DNA from: Streptomyces albus subsp. chlorinus
GTDB lineage: Bacteria; Actinomycetota; Actinomycetes; Streptomycetales; Streptomycetaceae
Assembly: GCF_013302895.1 (NCBI RefSeq)
Contig: NZ_VJOK01000001.1
Location: forward strand, 376,523-440,522
Direction of reading: 5' to 3'
Length of the DNA stretch: 64,000 nt
Below, in pieces: positions 35,103 to 44,267 of this stretch. The notes under the pieces were generated by a model that was given only the letters and a program-made list of their open reading frames with translations, ran no database searches and had not been told where the DNA came from. Position 1 is the stretch's first letter. Each line of letters opens with the position of its first letter. Position numbers and translations under genes: made by a program.

Positions 35103-35457
35103 GGTCCCCCATCGTCCAGGCGCTCACGTCCTTGATGGCGATGCGGTACATCCCGCCCGTCTCGGGGATGCCCACCTGTCCCTGCAGGATCCTGGCCACG
35201 TGGAAGTGCAGGTGGGAGGGCGGCCCGGTCCGCTCGCGGCCCGACTCGTCGGGCGCACCCATGAAGAGGCCGGCGAACGGGACGAGCCGGTCGGAGTCCC
35301 TCAGGACCTCGGCCACTCGCTCCCGCCACACCGTCTCAGGGGCCAGCCGGCCCGTGATGACAGCTCCGTGGACCACGACGGTCAGGGACATCTGATTGGT
35401 TTGCTCGGACTCCACCATGGCGGCGATGTCAACGAGCAGCTCATCAGCGTTCGACAT
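35083..35457 (-). CDS. GvpU-like small protein (gas-vesicle accessory family, tentative)
   Basis: 124 aa. The layout MSLTVVVHGAVITGRLAPET, then SHLHFHVARILQGQVGIPET and AWTMGDLSYSDQ fits the GvpU pattern of a beta-rich domain with a G..ITG.L strand and a final G.LS. There is no gas-vesicle cluster in the window, so an orphan role is likely. Start ATG 35457; the frame stays open to 35508. It overlaps the nitroreductase gene tail to tail by 20 bp. Confidence 0.5.
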   Translation of the reverse strand: MSNADELLVDIAAMVESEQTNQMSLTVVVHGAVITGRLAPETVWRERVAEVLRDSDRLVPFAGLFMGAPDESGRERTGPPSHLHFHVARILQGQVGIPETGGMYRIAIKDVSAWTMGDLSYSDQ

Positions 35458-35662
35458 GGGTGCTGATGTTATACGGCCCCGATCACGTCCGCGACGGACG
35501 AGCCGCATCGACGGTGCCGGGGCGGATCGGCGGTGGCCGGGGACGCCTCGGTGGTGACAGGGCGGATCGGTGCCGGCGGAGCCGGCCAGCCGGGACGGAG
35601 CCGGCCCGCGGGATCCTTGCCCGCGGGCCCGCCCTCCACCTCTGCGGGCCGCCTGCCGGGGG

Positions 35663-36667
35663 TCAGCGGGCCCGGTAGCGGGGGCGGGCGCGCAGCGGAG
35701 TCGTGGGGAGGGCGGGCGCGGGGAGCGCGGGGCCCGTGTAACCGGTCACCGCGCCGAAGCGGGCCGCCGCCCCGCCGCGCGCTTCCCGTTCGGCCTCCCA
35801 TGCCGTCCGCGCCTCGACGATCTCCTCGTGGGTGCGGGCGACGAAGTTCCACCACATCACCAGCGGGTCCTCGAAGGGGACGCCGCCGATCAGCAGGGCG
35901 CGGGTGGCCGGCCCGGCCTCCAGCCGCACCTCACGACGCCCCCGGCCCAGATAGAGCATCGCCCCCGTGGTGACCGTGTGCCCCTCGACCCGGACCGGGT
36001 CGGCGAGGGCGAGCACGGCGTGCTCGAACTCCGGCTCCAGCGGCAGGGTCATCCGCCCGTACGCGCCGAGGGCGATCTCGGCGCCGACCAGCGGTGTGTA
36101 GGCGCGGGCCGGGGACACGGCACCGGCCAGCCCGCCCATGAGAACGGTGACGCTGCCCGCCGCCTCGCTGAAGGCGGGCAGCCCGGTGTGGTGGTCGAAG
36201 TGGGCGGGCCCGCCGCGGTCCCGCTCGGGCAGGGCGATCCACAGCTGGACCCCGTGCAAGGAACCGGAGTGGTCCGGCGGCGACTGCTCGGAGTGGGCGA
36301 TACCGGCTCCCGCCGTCATCAGGTTCAGCTCCCCCGGCCGCACCATCTGCCTGCTGCCGAGGCTGTCCTGGTGCCACACCTCGCCCTCCAGCAGCCAGCT
36401 GACGGTCTGCAGCCCGGTGTGCGGGTGCGGGGGCACCTGCATGCCCGGCCGGCCCGCGATGTCGGCCGGCCCGTAGGAGTCGGCGAAGCACCAGGCCCCG
36501 ACCATCCGCCGGTCCCGGTTGGGCAGGCTGCGCCCCACCAGCATGGCCCGGGGGCCGCCCAGCGGAACCTCACGGGCTTCGAGCAGCTCGATGTCAGGCT
36601 CCGGCCGGCCCGTCGGCGGACCGGAGCACACCGTCTGCTCCGGGGGGTGGGTGTCCGTGTTGCTCAC
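35663..36667 (-). CDS. Pirin family protein (bicupin)
   Basis: 334 aa. N-terminal cupin: PPHPHTGLQTVSWLLEGEV, HQDSLGS and AHSEQ carry the His and Glu metal ligands; GELNLMTAGAGIAHSEQSP is the pirin signature. The C-terminal cupin lacks obvious ligands. Some pirins degrade quercetin, others act as redox-linked cofactors; here the role is open. GTG 36667 start. The interval between it and the GvpU-like gene is empty. Confidence 0.9.
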   Translation of the reverse strand: MSNTDTHPPEQTVCSGPPTGRPEPDIELLEAREVPLGGPRAMLVGRSLPNRDRRMVGAWCFADSYGPADIAGRPGMQVPPHPHTGLQTVSWLLEGEVWHQDSLGSRQMVRPGELNLMTAGAGIAHSEQSPPDHSGSLHGVQLWIALPERDRGGPAHFDHHTGLPAFSEAAGSVTVLMGGLAGAVSPARAYTPLVGAEIALGAYGRMTLPLEPEFEHAVLALADPVRVEGHTVTTGAMLYLGRGRREVRLEAGPATRALLIGGVPFEDPLVMWWNFVARTHEEIVEARTAWEAEREARGGAAARFGAVTGYTGPALPAPALPTTPLRARPRYRAR

Positions 36668-36939
36668 ACGGTCACCGTACCGGCCTGCGGAGAGGGGGTG
36701 CCGGGTGCGGCGTACGGGCTGTTCCCGGGGCGGGGGCGCTCATGTCCGCCGGGCGGCGCCCGTTCGGCCGTCCGGACGGCTCCGGCACGGCAGGGCGCGG
36801 CGGTGCGCCGCCCCGTGCGCCGCCGGAAGCGCCGTCGGCTCCGCCATATCCGACCTGTTCGGCCGAATCCTCCCTCAATCCTCTAAACGGACTTTCCGCC
36901 TAGACTGGCACTCCGACCCCACGGAAGCCGGGAGGCCCC

Positions 36940-37365
36940 ATGCGTTTTCCGATCGCCCTCAGGCATGTAGCGCCGCGGCTGGCCACCGGAGCGTTCATTC
37001 TCAACTCCGGACTGACCAAGCGCGGGATGGACGAGGAAAGCGCCACCGGATTGCACGGGATGGCGAAAGGCGCCTATCCCTTCCTCGAGAAGACGCATCC
37101 AACGACCTTCGCGCGGCTGCTCTCCTCCGGGGAGATCGCCCTGGGTGCCGCCCTGCTGCTGCCGGTCGTGCCGACGCTGCTGGCGGGCGCGGGGCTGGTG
37201 GCGTTCTCCTCCGGGCTCCTGGGGATGTATCTGCGCACCCCCGGCATGCACGAGGAGGGCAGTGTGCGCCCGACGGAACAGGGCACGCCGCTGGCCAAGG
37301 ACGTGTGGATGCTGGGGATCGGCCTCGGGTTCGTCGTGGACGAACTCACCTCCAGGAGGAGGTGA
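36940..37365 (+). CDS. DoxX-like membrane protein
   Basis: 141 aa with about three to four hydrophobic segments (ALLLPVVPTLLAGAGLVAFS, DVWMLGIGLGFVVDEL). The N-terminus (RHVAPRLATGAFILNSGLTK) resembles DoxX family proteins. The function is unknown; some relatives work with redox enzymes at the membrane. Start ATG 36940 after GGGAGG. The 36668-36939 stretch upstream is AT-richer and likely holds its promoter. Confidence 0.75.
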   Translation: MRFPIALRHVAPRLATGAFILNSGLTKRGMDEESATGLHGMAKGAYPFLEKTHPTTFARLLSSGEIALGAALLLPVVPTLLAGAGLVAFSSGLLGMYLRTPGMHEEGSVRPTEQGTPLAKDVWMLGIGLGFVVDELTSRRR

Positions 37366-37408
37366 CGGCCGGCACCACGGCGGAGTCCCGCCGGTGCCGA
37401 GCGGGCCA

Positions 37409-38368
37409 CTACTTCCCTGGCAACAGCTCCACGAGGCGTGACGCCCGCTGCCACCCGCCCGCGAGGGTGCCGCCCAGGACGACGCCGACGGCCAGCAGAA
37501 CCGCCTGGAGGCCCTTCGACGCGTCGATCGCCTGCCCTCCCACCTGCGCCGCCCAGGCCCCGGCCACGGCCGCCACGAGGACCAGCGCCATGTGTGCCGA
37601 CTCCCGCAGGGCTCTTCGCGCCAGGGAGACCGGCTCGGCTCCTTCGAGCGCCTCCTCGGGCAGCAGCGCCCCGACCCGGCCCTCGGCGTACCGCTCGCCG
37701 AGCAGCACCACCTTCGCGGCCAGCTTCCGCACCGCGTCGTCGGGTTCGGTGTCGAGCCGGTAGATGTCCTGTCGCAGTGCCCCCACGACCCAGGCCGCGT
37801 GCTGCCGGGCGACGGCGTGCCGGGGGGAGGAGAAGGGCATGGTCGCGCGGGCGCGGTGCGCTCGCAGCACGGCTTGCTCCAACTGCCGGTAGGAGCGGTC
37901 CAGTTGCCGCATGTGCCCGGCGCGCCGGGCGAGGTCGTGCACGTCGTGGACGCGGGCGCAGGCGAGCACCGTCCTGGCCGCCACGTGGACGAGCCGGTTG
38001 CGCGCGGCCTCGCCGCCCGCCCTCGTCCGCGTCAGCAGCCAGGCGGATCCCGAGCCGAGCACCACTGCGAACACCATGGCCGCACTCGCGCCGCCGGCCG
38101 TCGCCAGGGAAGGATGGGAGGGCTCCAGCCGGTCCTCCACGGCCAGTCCGAGGAACACCGCGGTCGCGGCCGTGACCAGCCAGGCGATCGCGGCCAGAGT
38201 CGGGTAGGCCTGGGGTCGCCCGAGCACCTCCCGGGTCAGCGGAACCTCCGCGTCCGTGAGCGACAGCCGCGCGAGCGCCTCGTCGAACCCGGCGAGTTCC
38301 CGCTCCGCGTCCTCGGCCGCCCGGCGGTTCTCCATCCGCGCGGCCAGCAGATCGAATTCGTCGCTCAA
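37409..38368 (-). CDS. Membrane protein with two helix pairs, function unknown
   Basis: 319 aa, not recognised. A charged N-terminal coiled-coil stretch (MENRRAAEDAERELAGFDEA) is followed by two membrane helices (residues about 55-115), a long cytosolic helical region with RQLDRSYRQLEQAVLRAHRA, and two more helices near the end (MALVLVAAVAGAWAAQVGGQ, LQAVLLAVGVVLGGTLAGG). Start TTG 38368 with GGGGAG nearby but close; ATG 38335 is an alternative. It converges on the DoxX-like gene. Confidence 0.65.
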   Translation of the reverse strand: MSDEFDLLAARMENRRAAEDAERELAGFDEALARLSLTDAEVPLTREVLGRPQAYPTLAAIAWLVTAATAVFLGLAVEDRLEPSHPSLATAGGASAAMVFAVVLGSGSAWLLTRTRAGGEAARNRLVHVAARTVLACARVHDVHDLARRAGHMRQLDRSYRQLEQAVLRAHRARATMPFSSPRHAVARQHAAWVVGALRQDIYRLDTEPDDAVRKLAAKVVLLGERYAEGRVGALLPEEALEGAEPVSLARRALRESAHMALVLVAAVAGAWAAQVGGQAIDASKGLQAVLLAVGVVLGGTLAGGWQRASRLVELLPGK

Positions 38369-38639
38369 TTCTCCCCTTGGTGCTCCCGGCCCGGCATGGC
38401 GCCCGGGCCTCCGAATGGACGGGCACGGTCGGCCGTACGCCGGCGAGCGGCGACGGCGCGGGGAACATGGTGCACCACGCGGGGGCGCCGGGAAACCGGG
38501 GACGGGGCGCGGGGTGTGCCGGGCACCACCGGGAGGGCGGAGCGGCCCGGGGTCCCGTGGCCCGGCCGCCGTTCTTCCGCTCTTCCGCCTCGGCCCGGGG
38601 CGGCGTTCTCGTGGGCACTCGCCGTGCCGGGACGCGACC

Positions 38640-38681
38640 CGGCCCGGTCCCGGTGCCCTCGCGGGTCCCGGAACCGGGCCG
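38640..38681. terminator. Imperfect hairpin in the 38369-38758 interval
   Basis: CGGCCCGGTCCCGG (38640-38653) pairs with CCCGGAACCGGGCCG (38667-38681) with two mismatches or wobbles. It lies after the I36 inhibitor gene (leftward). The rest of this 390-bp interval shows nothing else. Confidence 0.45.
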
Positions 38682-38758
38682 TCCCCTCACAGTCCTCGCA
38701 GACGCGCTGTCACGACCACCGGGTGTCCGGTGTCCGCGTGTCCGCTGCCGTGCGGTGC

Positions 38759-39139
38759 CTACTGCGGTTTGAACGAGCGGATCTGATAGTTGCCCTGGAG
38801 GTTTCCGCCCTTACCGGCGGGCGTGGAGCCGACACGGTTGTGGTAATTGGTCTGGGTGTAGTACTGAACCCGGTGCCCGGTTCCGTTCCACACCGAGCGC
38901 ACGTTCTGCCCCCTCCGGATGAAGGAGCAGTCGTCCGCCGTGTTCGCTTTGCTGCGCTGGGACCACTGGCAGCGGGTTCCGCCACCGTCCCACCCGCTGT
39001 AGATGCAGAAGTGCCCCGGGGAGCAGTTGTAGGCCGCGGCCTGCCGGGGTGCCTGCGGAGCGGCGGCCTGAGCCGGAGCGGTGCCGAAAGCCGCCGCCAT
39101 GGTGACGGAGACAATGGCGATCGAGTAGATACGACGCAT
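38759..39139 (-). CDS. Secreted peptidase inhibitor, I36 (SMPI-like) family
   Basis: 126 aa. A signal peptide ends near APAQAAA; a mature domain of about 95 residues has CSPGHFCIYSGWDGGG, ADDCSFIRRGQNVRSVWNGT and YYTQTNYHNRVGSTPAG, the beta/gamma-crystallin-like pattern of I36 metalloproteinase inhibitors. Four Cys fit two disulfides. It would protect secreted products from thermolysin-type proteases. Start ATG 39139; AGAGGA is 9 nt upstream, whereas ATG 39148 is too close to it. The 39140-39466 interval holds two divergent promoter regions but no gene. Confidence 0.85.
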   Translation of the reverse strand: MRRIYSIAIVSVTMAAAFGTAPAQAAAPQAPRQAAAYNCSPGHFCIYSGWDGGGTRCQWSQRSKANTADDCSFIRRGQNVRSVWNGTGHRVQYYTQTNYHNRVGSTPAGKGGNLQGNYQIRSFKPQ

Positions 39140-39466
39140 GGCGTGCATTCCTCTTTTCCCGTGCCGACGGCCCCCTGGGACGGAATCGCTTTCCGTCGGT
39201 GGAAAACCAGTGGGGCCGTCCGGTGCCCAGCAAGCCACATCCGAGATGCCGCAGCCAAGCGAACATCGGGGCAAACCGCCCTTTCGAAGGAACACCGCCG
39301 GCGCGCCGCGACCGGCGCGGAGTTCCCAGGGCACGGCGGTTCCCTACCTGGATCCGCGAGGCCGCGGCCGGGCGCGGTCCGGGGCCGGATAGGCTTCCTC
39401 CCATGCGAGCAGATCATCCGATCTGCCGTGCTGTATCGGGGAGTTGCGGCCAGAAGCGGAGGAAGC

Positions 39467-40300
39467 GTGACGCACACCAACGAGGAGTCGCCGGGGCTGT
39501 TCGAGTCCAGTGGAACCGGACTGCGTACCAATGAGGCCCATTCGGCCCGTATGTACGACTACCTCCTCGGCGGCAAGGACAACTATCCCGCGGACCAGGA
39601 GGCCGCCGAGGCGGCGATGGCGGCCTTTCCGACCCTGCGGACCGCGGCCCGCGAGAACCGGGCCTTCCTCGGCCGCGCGGTGCGGTACGTGGTCGAGGAG
39701 GCGGGCATCCGCCAGTTCCTGGACATCGGGTCGGGGCTGCCGACCGCCCACAACGTGCACCAGGTCGCGCAGCGCCACGATCCCGAGGCGCGCGTCGTCT
39801 ACGTCGACAACGATCCCATCGTCCTGGCCCACGGGCGGGCGCTGCTGTCCACCGACGCGCGCACGACCGTCATCGAGACCGATATCCGGGACCCCCGTTC
39901 GATCATCGAGCACCCCGAGACCCGGGCGCTGATCGACTTCAGCGAGCCGGTGGCCGTACTCGCGGTGGCGATCCTGCACTTCATCTCCGACGAGGAGAAT
40001 CCCGGCGCGCTCGTCGCGCAGCTGCGCGAGGCGCTGGCCCCCGGCAGCGTGCTCGTCCTCTCCCACGCGACCGCCGAGATCTCCCCCGAGACGGCTCTGG
40101 GGGTCCAGGCCGCCTACCGCGCCCAGGGGGTACCGCTCACCCTGCGCGACCAGGCGGCGTTCACCGAGCTGTTCGCGGGGTTCGACCTGGTCGAGCCGGG
40201 CATCCAGGTGGTCTCCGACTGGCGCGCCACCGTCCCGGAGTCCGAGCGCCCCTCGCACGCGGAGGTCTCCTGGTACGGCGGCATAGGGCGCCTGGCCTGA
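39467..40300 (+). CDS. SAM-dependent methyltransferase, DUF574 family
   Basis: 277 aa. Motif I: QFLDIGSGLPTAHNVHQVAQ; acid motif: VVYVDNDPIVLAHGRALL; post-motif: AVAILHFISDEENPGALV. The N-terminal SARMYDYLLGGKDNYPADQE is diagnostic for this large Streptomyces family. Substrates of most members are unknown. Start GTG 39467 after GGAGGAAGC. It stands alone. Confidence 0.92.
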   Translation: MTHTNEESPGLFESSGTGLRTNEAHSARMYDYLLGGKDNYPADQEAAEAAMAAFPTLRTAARENRAFLGRAVRYVVEEAGIRQFLDIGSGLPTAHNVHQVAQRHDPEARVVYVDNDPIVLAHGRALLSTDARTTVIETDIRDPRSIIEHPETRALIDFSEPVAVLAVAILHFISDEENPGALVAQLREALAPGSVLVLSHATAEISPETALGVQAAYRAQGVPLTLRDQAAFTELFAGFDLVEPGIQVVSDWRATVPESERPSHAEVSWYGGIGRLA

Positions 40301-40409
40301 CGGCCCCGCCGGGCGGCCCGCGACGCCCGGCGCCCGCGGCCGGTTCCGCTGCCGGAGCCGTCCGGCCCCGGTTCCCGGAACCGCCGCCGGAACCGGGGCC
40401 GGGGGTCCG

Positions 40410-41459
40410 CTACTTGACGAGGTGGTGCCTGAGGTCGTCGAGGACCCTGTCGGCGGCGGTCACCCCGAGGCCCAGGTACCAGGTCTCGTCGTCCACGTCC
40501 CTGGCATGGCCCTTCCTGACGGCGCGCAGGTTCTTCCACAGGGGGCTGTTCCGGGCCTTGGCACGGTCCGTCGACTCGGGGTCGCCATAGGCTCCGGTGA
40601 AAATCCAGTCCGCGTCGGCCTCGTCCATCCGCTCGGGGCTGATCTCGGTCGCGAGATCGTTGACCCGCTGGTTCCCGGGCCGGGGCAGGCCGACGTCCTG
40701 GAGGATGGTGCCGATGAACGACGCCTTGGCGTACAGCCGGATCATGCCCGGCATGTACCGCACCATCGAGATGGTGGGCTTCTTGTCCCCGAGGTCGTCA
40801 CCGAGCTGCTCCGCCTTCTTCTCGTACGCGTCGAGCTTGGCCTTCGCCTGCCGGGTACGGTCGAGCGCCGCGGCGTTCAGGAGGTAGTTCTCCTTCCAGG
40901 TGAAGCCGGGCCGGAGGGAGAAGACCGTCGGGGCGATGGCCGAAAGCTGCTTGTACTTGTCGGCGGCGCGCAGTTGGCTGCCGAGGATCAGATCGGGCTT
41001 CAGCCGGGCGATGGCCTCGAGGTTGAGGTTGTTGATGGTGCCGACGTTCTCCGGGTGGCCCGCCTGCTTCTCCAGGTAGCTCGGGATCTCGTTGTCCCCC
41101 TCCGTGGGGGCGAGGCCGACCGGCTTGAAGCCGAGGGAGACGGCGTTGTCGAGTTCACCGACGTCCAGGACGACCACGCGCTCGGGCGCCTTCTTGATCT
41201 CCGTCCTGCCCATGGCGTGGGTGATGGTGCGTGGGAACTCGCCCGGCGCGGCCTTGGTGCCGAAGGAGGCGGTCTTCTTCGCGGCCCGCGCGAAGTCCTC
41301 GCCGCCCTGGGCGACCTTCTCCTTCGCGCCGCCCTTGCCGCCGCCCGAGCCGCCGCCGTCGTCGGAGGAACCGCAGGAGGAGAGCGTCAGCGCCGCGGCG
41401 AGGGACAGGGCGACGGCTGCGGCAGCGCGCTGACCGCGGCCGCTCGGGCGTATCGGCAT
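40410..41459 (-). CDS. Iron-siderophore ABC transporter binding lipoprotein
   Basis: 349 aa. Lipobox LTLSSC near residue 29, then a Gly/Lys linker. The periplasmic-binding type III (FecB/FhuD-like) body has RVVVLDVGELDNAVSLGFKP, NLEAIARLKPDLILGSQL and DADWIFTGAYGD. It would capture ferric siderophores at the membrane surface. No permease genes follow, so partners lie elsewhere; a broken FecCD fragment occurs 10 kb away. An iron-box-like palindrome lies 29 bp upstream. Confidence 0.9.
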   Translation of the reverse strand: MPIRPSGRGQRAAAAVALSLAAALTLSSCGSSDDGGGSGGGKGGAKEKVAQGGEDFARAAKKTASFGTKAAPGEFPRTITHAMGRTEIKKAPERVVVLDVGELDNAVSLGFKPVGLAPTEGDNEIPSYLEKQAGHPENVGTINNLNLEAIARLKPDLILGSQLRAADKYKQLSAIAPTVFSLRPGFTWKENYLLNAAALDRTRQAKAKLDAYEKKAEQLGDDLGDKKPTISMVRYMPGMIRLYAKASFIGTILQDVGLPRPGNQRVNDLATEISPERMDEADADWIFTGAYGDPESTDRAKARNSPLWKNLRAVRKGHARDVDDETWYLGLGVTAADRVLDDLRHHLVK

Positions 41460-41487
41460 CGGGTGCTCCGGGTCTCGGGGATACTAC

Positions 41488-41501
41488 TTAGGCGAACCTT
41501 A
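41488..41501. promoter_or_regulatory. Iron box (DmdR1/IdeR-like operator)
   Basis: TTAGGCGAACCTTA lies just upstream of the siderophore-binding gene and keeps the TTAGG and AACCT halves of the actinobacterial iron box. On the minus strand the following TAGTAT could be the -10, so iron-loaded repressor would block it. Confidence 0.65.
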
Positions 41502-41703
41502 CTTCCTTTTTCGGCCACGTACGCGCACGGGCCGGTCCGGCTCCAGGGAACGCCGGCCAGCGGCCGGGAGGCGGCCCGCCGAGCGCCGCCACGCGGATGC
41601 GGGCCGCGGCACGGGCTACACCGGGCGCACCGGTCACATCGGGCGTACCGGGTGGCGCCCGCAAGCCTCGCCGGATCCTCTTTCCCCTTTCCCTACCCAA
41701 TGC

Positions 41704-41731
41704 TTGCCGCCGCATTTCGGGCGGCTATAGC
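41704..41731 (+). promoter_or_regulatory. Promoter of the cupin gene
   Basis: TTGCCG (41704-41709) and TATAGC (41726-41731) with a 16-bp spacer; the spacer contains GCCGCC...GGGCGGC, a small dyad. The cupin GTG is 42 bp downstream. Confidence 0.5.
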
Positions 41732-41772
41732 CTGAGCCGGAAAACTCCGTCACGACCGAAAGGAACCGGTTC

Positions 41773-42213
41773 GTGGGCAAAAGTTTCCGCTCCGAACTCC
41801 CCCTGGCCGCAACCGTTGTCGCCGAGGAATTCGACCGTTGGAGTCCGGAACTCCGGAAGGAATTCGACCGCAACGCCGCGAACGGCCGGATCGGCCGGAC
41901 GCTCGTCAAGGAGACGGACACGTTCCGCATCTGGGAGACACGTCTGGAGCCGGGCGCACGCATACCTGTCCACCGGCACGTACTGGACTATTTCTGGATT
42001 GCCCTCACCAGCGGCCGGGCCCGCCAGCACGTGAGCGACGGGACCACCCGGGAGATTTCCTACTCCCGGGGGCAGGCCCAGCATTTCGACTTCTCCGACG
42101 GCGCATACCACCTCCACGATCTGAGGAACATCGGTGACGAGGTCCTCTCGTTCCTGGTCGTGGAGACGAAGGGCGGCGCGAATGCCCCCCTTCCCCTCGG
42201 AGAGGATCTCTGA
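41773..42213 (+). CDS. Single-domain cupin protein
   Basis: 146 aa. Cupin motif 1 (GARIPVHRHVLDYFWIALTSG) and motif 2 (GQAQHFDFSDGAYHLHDLRN) hold His ligands for a metal. The sequence resembles a small mononuclear cupin of unknown role. It is convergent with the biosynthetic cluster (64 bp apart) and could be a tailoring enzyme or just a neighbour. Start GTG 41773 after AAAGGAA. Confidence 0.8.
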   Translation: MGKSFRSELPLAATVVAEEFDRWSPELRKEFDRNAANGRIGRTLVKETDTFRIWETRLEPGARIPVHRHVLDYFWIALTSGRARQHVSDGTTREISYSRGQAQHFDFSDGAYHLHDLRNIGDEVLSFLVVETKGGANAPLPLGEDL

Positions 42214-42277
42214 CGACCACGACCACGACCGCGACCACGGCCGGGCCCCGGGGTCTTCCCGGGACCCGGCCGCCGGT

Positions 42278-44245
42278 TCACAGAGCAAAGGAGAGCGCTT
42301 CGAGCAGGGCGTTGTTCGCGCGCCGGTCGCCGACGGAGATGCGGCAGGTCGCCGGGAGAAGGCGCGCGGTGTCGGCGACGACGATCCCCGCGCCGCGCAG
42401 GTGCTCCATGACGCGCTCGTGCTTGCGCAGTCGGACCAGCAGGAAATTGGCCTCCGAGGGGAACACGCGGTCCACCGCGGGATGGTGGGCCAGTGCCGCG
42501 GCCATCCGGTCCCGCTCGGCCCGGATGAGCCGCATACTGGCGAGCGCCCGCCGGGAGTTGGTCAGCCGGTCCCGTACGGCGTGCTGCGACGCGTCGGTGA
42601 ACCCGAAGGGCACCTGGACGCGGCGCAGCGCGTCGACGAGGCCGGGTTGGGCCAGGGCGACGCCGCAGCGCGCGGCGGCGAGCCCCCACGCCTTCGAGAG
42701 GGTCCTGAGCACGATGAGGTTGTCGTGCTCCGCGACCAGCCCGGCGTACGAGGGGCTGCCGCTGAACTCGACGTAGGCCTCGTCGATCACCACCACTCCC
42801 CTGGTACGGGTGACGAGGGTGCGCACCTGGTCCCGGTCGAGCCGCGTCCCGACGGGGTTGTTCGGGTCGCACAGGAGGGTCACCCGGGGATCGGCTGCCA
42901 GGATCCGTTCGCTATCCAGCCGGGACAGATCGTCACCGCGCAGGGGCACCTCGACGACCGGCAGCCGCAGGACGCGGGCGAAGTGGGCGTAGAGCTCGAA
43001 GGTGGGCGGCGTCACGCAGACGCGTTCGCCGGGCGAGGCCAGCGCCGCGAGGAGCAGCATGACGCCGTCCACGGCCCCGCTGCTGAACAGCAGGTGGTCG
43101 GCGCTCAGTCCGGTCAGATCGTTGTGGCCGGGTACCTTCGAGACAGCGGCCAGATACGTGCGGGCCAGCTCCGCCGTGTCGAGGTGGGGGTACTGGCTCT
43201 CCGGCTCCAGGAACGGGTTGGTGTTGCCCGACAGGTCGACGGTGTCGAACCGCGGCCGGTGCCGGAAGCGGGCCGGGCCGGGGACCGGCACCGCCGTGAC
43301 GGGCGGGGCCGCGAACCGCGACAGCGCCGGCTCCGCCTCCCTGTTGGGTGCGGGGCCGAGGCCGGGGGCGCGCAGCCAGTGGTCGAGGGGGACGAACAGG
43401 TCGGCCCCGAGGCGGCGCTTGCGCTCGGCGTCCCCCCGGCCGAGGTGCACCCAGCGCAGGCCGGAGTGCCGTGCGTCGAGGTAGAGCCTGTAGAGGCTCG
43501 CCACGTAGAGGTTCCGCCCCGCGGCGGGATCGTCGTGGTCGACGGCCTGGGTGAGGTGGTACAGCCCGCGGCCGTTGTGGGCAACCGTGACGAGACCGGC
43601 CTGGACGACCGCGTTCCCACGGCGGCGCACGAACATCTCGGTGCGGTCCGCGAGCACGCCGCTCGCCAGCGCGTCGAGGGCGTCGGCGGTGTACGGGTTG
43701 TGGCCGCCGCCGTGGTGCTCCGCACGGCGCCGGTGCAGCTCCACGAACGCGTCCCGCGCCCAGGGCTTCGCGTCGAGCCGGCTCAGCCGTATCCGCTCCC
43801 AGGTGAGGTCGCGGGAGACGGCGTGGTGGCGGCGGCGCAGATCGCGGAGCCGGGCGGGGCCGACGCGGGCCCGCAGGACGTCGTCCACCTCGCCTGTGAG
43901 CCGTACGACGCACTCGGGCGCGGTGGCGAGGGGGACGAAGCCCGCGGCGCGCAGCGGGCCGGTGTCGTCGGTGCGCCGCACGTGGGGCACCAGGACCTGG
44001 GGCGCGTGCAGCGTCTCGGCGCGGCGGAGCAGCGCGTTGAGGGCGTGCGGCGCGGGGGCCGGGCTGGAGGGTCCGTAGGGGGCTCCGCCGTGGACGAGGG
44101 TGGGGCGGTCGAGGACGGCGGGGTCCAGTGCCGCGAGCGCGCCGGTGTCCTGGCCCAGCCGGGCGAGGGTGCACACGGGTGCGCGGGAGCCGAGGGCGGC
44201 GCACAGCGCGTGCTGGAGCGCGTCGATGTCTGCGGACCTGCGCAT
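42278..44245 (-). CDS. Fusion of GNAT acyltransferase and HisC-like PLP aminotransferase
   Basis: 655 aa. Residues about 100-320 form a BioF2/FemAB-type GNAT fold (PARLRDLRRRHHAVSRDLTW, VLADRTEMFVRRRGNAVV, RNLYVASLYRLYLDARHSGL). Residues about 335-655 are a fold-type I aminotransferase like histidinol-phosphate aminotransferase: VDLSGNTNPF, LLCDPNNPVGT, DEAYVEFSG, and the PLP Lys near 518 in RTLSKAWGLAAARCG. The second half could supply or consume a 2-oxo acid for the A-T-TE enzyme; the first could acylate an amine. It is the third gene of that operon, 22 bp below the SDR gene. Confidence 0.85.
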   Translation of the reverse strand: MRRSADIDALQHALCAALGSRAPVCTLARLGQDTGALAALDPAVLDRPTLVHGGAPYGPSSPAPAPHALNALLRRAETLHAPQVLVPHVRRTDDTGPLRAAGFVPLATAPECVVRLTGEVDDVLRARVGPARLRDLRRRHHAVSRDLTWERIRLSRLDAKPWARDAFVELHRRRAEHHGGGHNPYTADALDALASGVLADRTEMFVRRRGNAVVQAGLVTVAHNGRGLYHLTQAVDHDDPAAGRNLYVASLYRLYLDARHSGLRWVHLGRGDAERKRRLGADLFVPLDHWLRAPGLGPAPNREAEPALSRFAAPPVTAVPVPGPARFRHRPRFDTVDLSGNTNPFLEPESQYPHLDTAELARTYLAAVSKVPGHNDLTGLSADHLLFSSGAVDGVMLLLAALASPGERVCVTPPTFELYAHFARVLRLPVVEVPLRGDDLSRLDSERILAADPRVTLLCDPNNPVGTRLDRDQVRTLVTRTRGVVVIDEAYVEFSGSPSYAGLVAEHDNLIVLRTLSKAWGLAAARCGVALAQPGLVDALRRVQVPFGFTDASQHAVRDRLTNSRRALASMRLIRAERDRMAAALAHHPAVDRVFPSEANFLLVRLRKHERVMEHLRGAGIVVADTARLLPATCRISVGDRRANNALLEALSFAL

Positions 44246-44267
44246 GCTGAGTCTCCACTCCTCCTGG

